Part shown: in pieces, positions 60,502 through 64,000 of the stretch | How the letters are laid out: each line of letters starts with the position of its first letter | Numbering within the stretch: position 1 is the first letter of the stretch | Assembly (NCBI RefSeq): GCF_001940455.1 | Contig: NZ_MKQR01000028.1 | Coordinates: 164,057 to 228,056 of the forward strand | Reading direction: 5' to 3' | Length of the DNA: 64,000 nt | Origin: Actinokineospora bangkokensis | Lineage (GTDB): Bacteria; Actinomycetota; Actinomycetes; Mycobacteriales; Pseudonocardiaceae | Notes under the pieces: generated by a model | The model's database searches: none | The model's input: only the letters and a program-made list of their open reading frames with translations | What the model was told of the DNA's origin: nothing | Position numbers and translations under genes: made by a program

Positions 60502-60711
60502 TCCACAGGCCCCGGGGAACCCCCGATTTCCATTCTCCCACCAAAAGCGCGACACCGGGTCTCGCCATCCACAGGGCCTGGGGACCCCCAAAATCTATTC
60601 TTCCACCCAAGGCGCGAGGTCGGGGCTGGCCATCCACAGGCCCAGGGGATCCCCCGTTTTCCATTCTTCCGGGAGATGGCGTGCTGCGGGGGACGGTGTC
60701 CACAGGGGGTG
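60502..60711. repeat. 65-66-bp tandem repeat with DnaA-box-like cores
   Basis: Units begin TCCACAGG at 60502, 60568, 60633 and, truncated, 60699, so the spacing is 66, 65 and 66. Each continues through a GGGG..CCCCC run and a (T)TTCCATTCT-like run. The first unit is preceded by TTG, giving TTGTCCACA, the actinobacterial DnaA box. The last reads GTGTCCACA. It fills most of the 383-bp gap between pssA and the Cdc48-like gene. No gene is seen there. Confidence 0.75.
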
Positions 60712-60717
60712 AAACAG

Positions 60718-60746
60718 CTCCGCCCGGGCGCGGGGCCCGGGCGGAG
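60718..60746 (-). terminator. Terminator after pssA
   Basis: CTCCGCCCGGGC and its exact complement GCCCGGGCGGAG enclose 5 nt. The hairpin starts 13 nt past the pssA stop on the minus strand. Confidence 0.75.
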
Positions 60747-60759
60747 GGGGAGCGGTGGG

Positions 60760-61746
60760 TCAGCGGTCGGAGCCCGCGCCGGGGCGGGACTGGCGGCGGA
60801 GGCCGGTGCGGCGCCAGGAGCGGCCTCGGGGGCCCGGGCGGCGCTCCGGGGGGAGCATCATCGGGAGGGGTTCCTCGGCGCCGCGGATGGGGCGGCGGAC
60901 GGCCCGGCGGGCGGCGCCCGCCACGCGGCGGACGGGGGCGCGCAGGCCGAGGCGGCGGCGGTAGCCGCTCTCGCGGCGGATGGCGCGGCGCTCCTTCGGG
61001 GGGACGTTCCAGGCCTCGGGGTGGTGGGCGAGCCACTGCTTGCGGCGGACCGCGTACGGGATGTGCAGCAGGTAGGCCACGAGGAGGACGGCCAGGGCGA
61101 GCATGGGGTAGGTGATGACGGCCGCGGCGAGCAGGCCGACGCCGACGAGCAGGGGGGCGACGGCGCGGGCGGGCACCTTCACCGTCTTGACCGAGAGGGT
61201 GGGGATGCGGCTGATGAGCAGGACCGCGACCGCGATCGTCCACACCATCACCACCGGCTGGGACTGCCACCAGTGCCCGGTGTCGCCGTACTCGATGGTG
61301 AGGATCATCGGGAGCAGGGCCAGCAGGCCGCCCGCGGGGGCGGGGACGCCGACGAAGAACTCCTTGGCGTACGGGGGTTGCTCGGCGTCGTCGAGCAGGG
61401 TGTTGAAGCGGGCCAGGCGCAGGATCATGCAGACGGCGAAGACCAGGCAGCAGACCCAGCCGACCCGGTCGCCGCCGAAGCGCCAGGTGTAGAGGACCAG
61501 GGCGGGGGCCACGCCGAAGGAGATGGCGTCGGCCAGCGAGTCCAGCTCGGCGCCCATCTTCGAGGTCGCGTCGAGCAGGCGGGCGATGCGGCCGTCGAGG
61601 CTGTCGAGCACCGCGGCCACGGCGATCGAGGCGATGGCGTAGCCCAGCTGGCCCTTGAGGGTGAACTGCACCGCGGACAGGCCCGCGCACATCGCGAGCA
61701 CGGTCACCGCGTTCGGCAGCAGCCGGACGCCGGGGGAGGCGGGCAC
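60760..61746 (-). CDS. pssA: CDP-diacylglycerol-serine O-phosphatidyltransferase
   Basis: The 328-residue integral membrane enzyme makes phosphatidylserine. The CDP-alcohol transferase signature is complete: DSLDGRIAR, then GAELDSLAD within VLDSLDGRIARLLDATSKMG. There are about eight helices. A basic cytoplasmic tail of about 80 residues with many RR pairs is longer than usual. The GTG start lies 2 nt after the psd stop, so the pair is one operon. Confidence 0.93.
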   Translation of the reverse strand: MPASPGVRLLPNAVTVLAMCAGLSAVQFTLKGQLGYAIASIAVAAVLDSLDGRIARLLDATSKMGAELDSLADAISFGVAPALVLYTWRFGGDRVGWVCCLVFAVCMILRLARFNTLLDDAEQPPYAKEFFVGVPAPAGGLLALLPMILTIEYGDTGHWWQSQPVVMVWTIAVAVLLISRIPTLSVKTVKVPARAVAPLLVGVGLLAAAVITYPMLALAVLLVAYLLHIPYAVRRKQWLAHHPEAWNVPPKERRAIRRESGYRRRLGLRAPVRRVAGAARRAVRRPIRGAEEPLPMMLPPERRPGPRGRSWRRTGLRRQSRPGAGSDR

Positions 61747-61748
61747 CG

Positions 61749-62450
61749 TCAGACCCCCGGCAGCTCGGCCAGGACGGTCTCGCCGCCGATGGTCCGCTGC
61801 CCGGGCTCCACCAGCACCCGGCTGCCCAGCGGCAGGTACAGGTCCACCCGCGACCCGAACCGGATCAGCCCGTAGGTCTTGCCCGCGACGACCTTCTCGC
61901 CCTCGCGCACGTAGCTGAAGATCCGCCGCGCGACCAGCCCGGCGATCTGCACCACGGCCAGGTCGTGCCCGTCGGCGGTGCGCACGTGCAGGCTGTTGCG
62001 CTCGTTGACCTCGCTGGCCTCGTCCAGGTCGGCGGAGAGGAACTGGCCGGGCCGGTGCACCGCCCGCACCACCTCACCGGCCGCCGGGATGCGCTGGACG
62101 TGCACGTCGAACACCGACAGGAACGCGCTCACCCGCAGCATCGGCTCGGCGGGCAGCCCCAGCTCGGCGGGCGGCACGGCCTCCACCACGTGCGAGACGG
62201 TCCCGTCCGCGGGCGCCAGCGCGATCCCCGGCCGCTGCGGCGTCACCCGCTCCGGCTCCCGGAAGAACCAGGCCAGCCACGCGGTCAGCACCCCGCCCGC
62301 CACCCCGGCCCGCTTCGAGAACCGCCGCACCAGCAGCGTCCCCACCACCCCGCCCGCGACGAAGGGCCGCCCACCCGGGTGCACCGGGGGGATGATGCTC
62401 CTCGTCAGCGCGACCAGGTGCTTGATCGTGGATTGCGGCGCGGCGCTCAT
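61749..62450 (-). CDS. psd: Phosphatidylserine decarboxylase proenzyme
   Basis: The 233-residue short-form enzyme turns phosphatidylserine into phosphatidylethanolamine. The self-cleavage site is Gly-Ser in LIRFGSRVDLYLP, yielding the pyruvoyl group on the small chain. SVFDVHVQRIPAAG and WFFREPERVTP are family runs. The ATG at 62450 is chosen at the conserved N-terminus; the open frame continues upstream without family similarity. Confidence 0.93.
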   Translation of the reverse strand: MSAAPQSTIKHLVALTRSIIPPVHPGGRPFVAGGVVGTLLVRRFSKRAGVAGGVLTAWLAWFFREPERVTPQRPGIALAPADGTVSHVVEAVPPAELGLPAEPMLRVSAFLSVFDVHVQRIPAAGEVVRAVHRPGQFLSADLDEASEVNERNSLHVRTADGHDLAVVQIAGLVARRIFSYVREGEKVVAGKTYGLIRFGSRVDLYLPLGSRVLVEPGQRTIGGETVLAELPGV

Positions 62451-62530
62451 CAGCAGGCTGTTCCTCGCGTCGGGACCGGGTGATTGCGGCACACGGTACG
62501 CCGGCGCCGCGAGCGGCGGCTCGCTGCTGG

Positions 62531-62950
62531 TCAGGAGCGGGACAGCGCGATGGCCTTGATCCGCTGTTCGCGCTGGTGGGGGATCGCTTTGAGCGGGTAG
62601 GCGGCCTGTGTCCCCGCTGCCAGCTCGGGCAGCACGAGCGTCAGGCCCACCGTGATCGCGGCCGAGTCCAGCGCCAGCCCGGCCAAGCCGGCGACCTTGG
62701 CGCCGCGCAGCCCGATCCAGTGCAGCCCGGACTCGATGAGCGCGATCCGCTCCTGGGGGTCGGCCAGCTGGTTGGCGTCCCGGGTGACGATCGCGTCGAA
62801 GCCCCGCCCGCGGAGTTCGGCGAAGAGCGGGATGTCGTCGACGGCGGCCAAGCCCTCGTCCCGAGCGCAGGAGAACTGCTGCGCGCCGTGGATCGCGGCC
62901 ACGTTGGGGATGAGGCGGGGACTGAGGTTGTGGTCGATGAAGAACTTCAC
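62531..62950 (-). CDS. PIN-like (DUF5615-type) putative toxin
   Basis: The 139-residue protein starts with FFIDHNLSPRLIPNV and has FDAIVTRDANQLADPQERIALIE. These are the acidic motifs of small PIN-like RNases in toxin-antitoxin pairs. The GTG start overlaps the stop of the upstream antitoxin-like gene (GTGA). That partner is broken by a nonsense codon and a frameshift, yet this frame is whole, so it may be inactive, silent or controlled elsewhere. Confidence 0.75.
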   Translation of the reverse strand: MKFFIDHNLSPRLIPNVAAIHGAQQFSCARDEGLAAVDDIPLFAELRGRGFDAIVTRDANQLADPQERIALIESGLHWIGLRGAKVAGLAGLALDSAAITVGLTLVLPELAAGTQAAYPLKAIPHQREQRIKAIALSRS

Positions 62951-63557
62951 TCCGCTCCTCGGACGGCGAGGTCGAACTCGACCGCGTCGCGGGCCGCGTC
63001 CGCGGAGACCCCCGGGTAGTAGTAGTCCACGCCGTCGAGGGGCACATCGCCGGTGGAGACCAGCGTGGCCACCGCGTCGTAGGGCACCCTGGTCCGGCGA
63101 TGGTCGGCCAGCCGCCCAGGCGCGCCGCCCGGACCTCCAGGTTCCCGCGCGGGTGGAGGAAATCGACGACCTGGTCGCCGCGCTTGTTCTCGAACGGCCC
63201 GAAGATCTCGGCCAGGCTCAGCACCTCGTACTGCCCCCGGTTGCCGACGACGTCCACCCCGACGCCGTCGTCGTTGACGACGGCGATGGTGCGGCCGTCC
63301 GTGCCGAAGCGGTAGTGCGAGGGGTGCTCGGTCAGGTCGAGGGCGGGTAGCGCCTCGAAGGCCCGCCGGATGGATTGCAGCGAGGTGCGGGCCCGCAGGC
63401 GCACGACCGTGCGGAGCGCAACCAGGTCGCGGAAGGAGTAGAGCAGCGCAGGCCGGACGGCCACCTCGGGCGAGAACAGCCCGGTGCGGTGTCAGTGCCG
63501 GAGCCTGCTGGGGGTGGCACCGGTCAGCACCGACGTCAGGTTCGTCGGGAAAGCCAC
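62947..63557 (-). pseudogene. Broken antitoxin gene (HTH plus DUF433-like)
   Basis: From a GTG at 63557 the frame reads a MerR-like helix region (TGATPSRLRH) up to an in-frame TGA near 63490 where Trp is expected. It then continues with RTGLFSPEVAVRPALLYSF and runs to GGWPTIAG near 63095. One base is missing there. In the next frame it resumes TRVPYDAVATLVSTGDV and ends AVRGAE with a stop overlapping the toxin start. Two lesions make it a pseudogene, unless they are sequencing errors. Confidence 0.75.
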
Positions 63558-63663
63558 GGGTGTCACCGCCTCCGGAGTGCGTCGATCTGTCCCGAGTGTG
63601 CCACCACCCGCGCCGCGGGTGGGCTCACTTCAAGGCGATGACGCCTGTTCAGGGAGGTGGGAC

Positions 63664-63727
63664 GACGGGGCTCCCGGTGGGTGCCTGCGCCCCCCGACGA
63701 CGCAGGCGACCCACCGGGTGCCCCGTC
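63664..63727 (-). terminator. Long hairpin after the GlsB-type gene
   Basis: GACGGGGCTCCCGGTGGGT and GCCTGCG pair with CGCAGGCGACCCACCGGGTG and CCCCGTC, with one mismatch and one bulge, around an 11-nt loop. It lies about 90 nt after the stop at 63818 on the minus strand and is the likely terminator of that gene. Confidence 0.7.
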
Positions 63728-63817
63728 TTGGAGCGGGTCGAGTCTACGTGGTGGGGGTGGGTGTGGGCAATGGTGGACCAGTTCGGTTCGGTTCTTGGTG
63801 AATCGGTAACCGGGGGT

Positions 63818-64000
63818 TCACCTGCGGCCGCGGGGGTTGGTGCGGCCCTGGGCGAGGCGGAGCAGGGCCAGCAGCAGGACCGAGCCGAGGGCGGCGACGC
63901 CGAGGCTGGGGAGGTCGAACTCGAAGGTGAAGCTGTCGCCGGTGAAGGCGCGGTAGAGCAGGCCGCCGAGGGCCGCCCCGACGACGCCGACCAGGATGCT
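63818..64000 (-). CDS. GlsB/YeaQ/YmgE-type small membrane protein (5' end cut by window)
   Basis: Only the last 60 residues are seen. They contain a Gly-rich helix SILVGVVGAALGGLLY, a short polar loop (GDSFTFEFDLPS) and a second helix (LGVAALGSVLLLALLRLAQG) with a basic end. This matches the transglycosylase-associated, stress-related small membrane family. Function in actinomycetes is unclear. Confidence 0.75.
   Translation of the reverse strand, partial: SILVGVVGAALGGLLYRAFTGDSFTFEFDLPSLGVAALGSVLLLALLRLAQGRTNPRGRR

Noticed and set aside
60502-60711. CRISPR array
   Set aside because: Units are 65-66 bp tandem copies with changes throughout, not short exact repeats separated by unique spacers, and no cas genes are near.

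Overview
The window is very GC-rich (by eye well over 70%), with GTG and TTG starts, tightly packed genes and many TANNNT boxes 6-8 nt before a start codon. It looks like an actinobacterial chromosome, most likely of the Pseudonocardiales. The thiamine, deformylase and phosphatidylserine genes follow the order of Mycobacterium tuberculosis Rv0414c-Rv0437c. A DasR orthologue, IdeR/DmdR-type iron boxes and a GH15 trehalase-type enzyme also point to an actinomycete.

Layout. 1-5210 (minus): an OtsB-GH15 fusion cut by the window edge, otsA, and a ThrE-type exporter. 5329-9094: a tRNA-Thr(TGT) whose 3' end is repeated 3.7 kb away as a 37-bp att repeat. It bounds an AT-richer island with a decayed tyrosine recombinase, an SMC/OLD-like ATPase and a small TOPRIM/DUF4276-like partner, which is a candidate anti-phage pair. 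9146-13992 (minus): an IclR-controlled catabolic operon with a cyclase-family protein, a small membrane protein, a TRAP-type permease and a dehydrogenase/RraA fusion. 14286-28864 (plus): a seven-gene locus of PP2C phosphatase, FHA protein, Ser/Thr kinase, a 2046-residue Ig/FN3 exoprotein, MoxR ATPase, DUF58 protein and a transglutaminase-like membrane protein that lacks its catalytic triad.

29554-32055 holds two iron-regulated genes for N5-hydroxyornithine oxidation and formylation, a hydroxamate siderophore warhead, with three IdeR-like boxes. 32114-34952: PIG-L deacetylase, threonine dehydratase-like enzyme and a repeat-bearing membrane protein. 34986-37890: thiE diverging from a TPP riboswitch-thiO-thiS-thiG unit. 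37941-43977: MarR regulator, MFS exporter, dasR with a dre site, SIS-domain protein, HxlR regulator, GlcNAc kinase and a DUF3159 protein. 44174-51665: SGNH hydrolase, a SARP/NB-ARC/TPR regulator, an aldo/keto reductase and a DUF4393-DUF445 pair. 51778-55243 (minus): TPP riboswitch-thiC-thiD and a second thiD paralogue. 55355-64000: a zinc-ribbon protein, VirR-like protein, DUF3263 protein, def, a Cdc48-like ATPase, pssA, psd, a PIN-like toxin ORF with a broken antitoxin, and the end of a GlsB-type membrane protein.

Three copies of a ~148-bp palindromic element (29051, 45094, 56188) lie downstream of genes. Their arms differ in sequence but stay complementary, so they form an unnamed structured repeat family. 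A 65-66-bp tandem repeat carrying DnaA-box-like cores lies between pssA and the Cdc48-like gene. Coordinates and starts were worked out by hand and no database search was run. Family names rest on recognised motifs.
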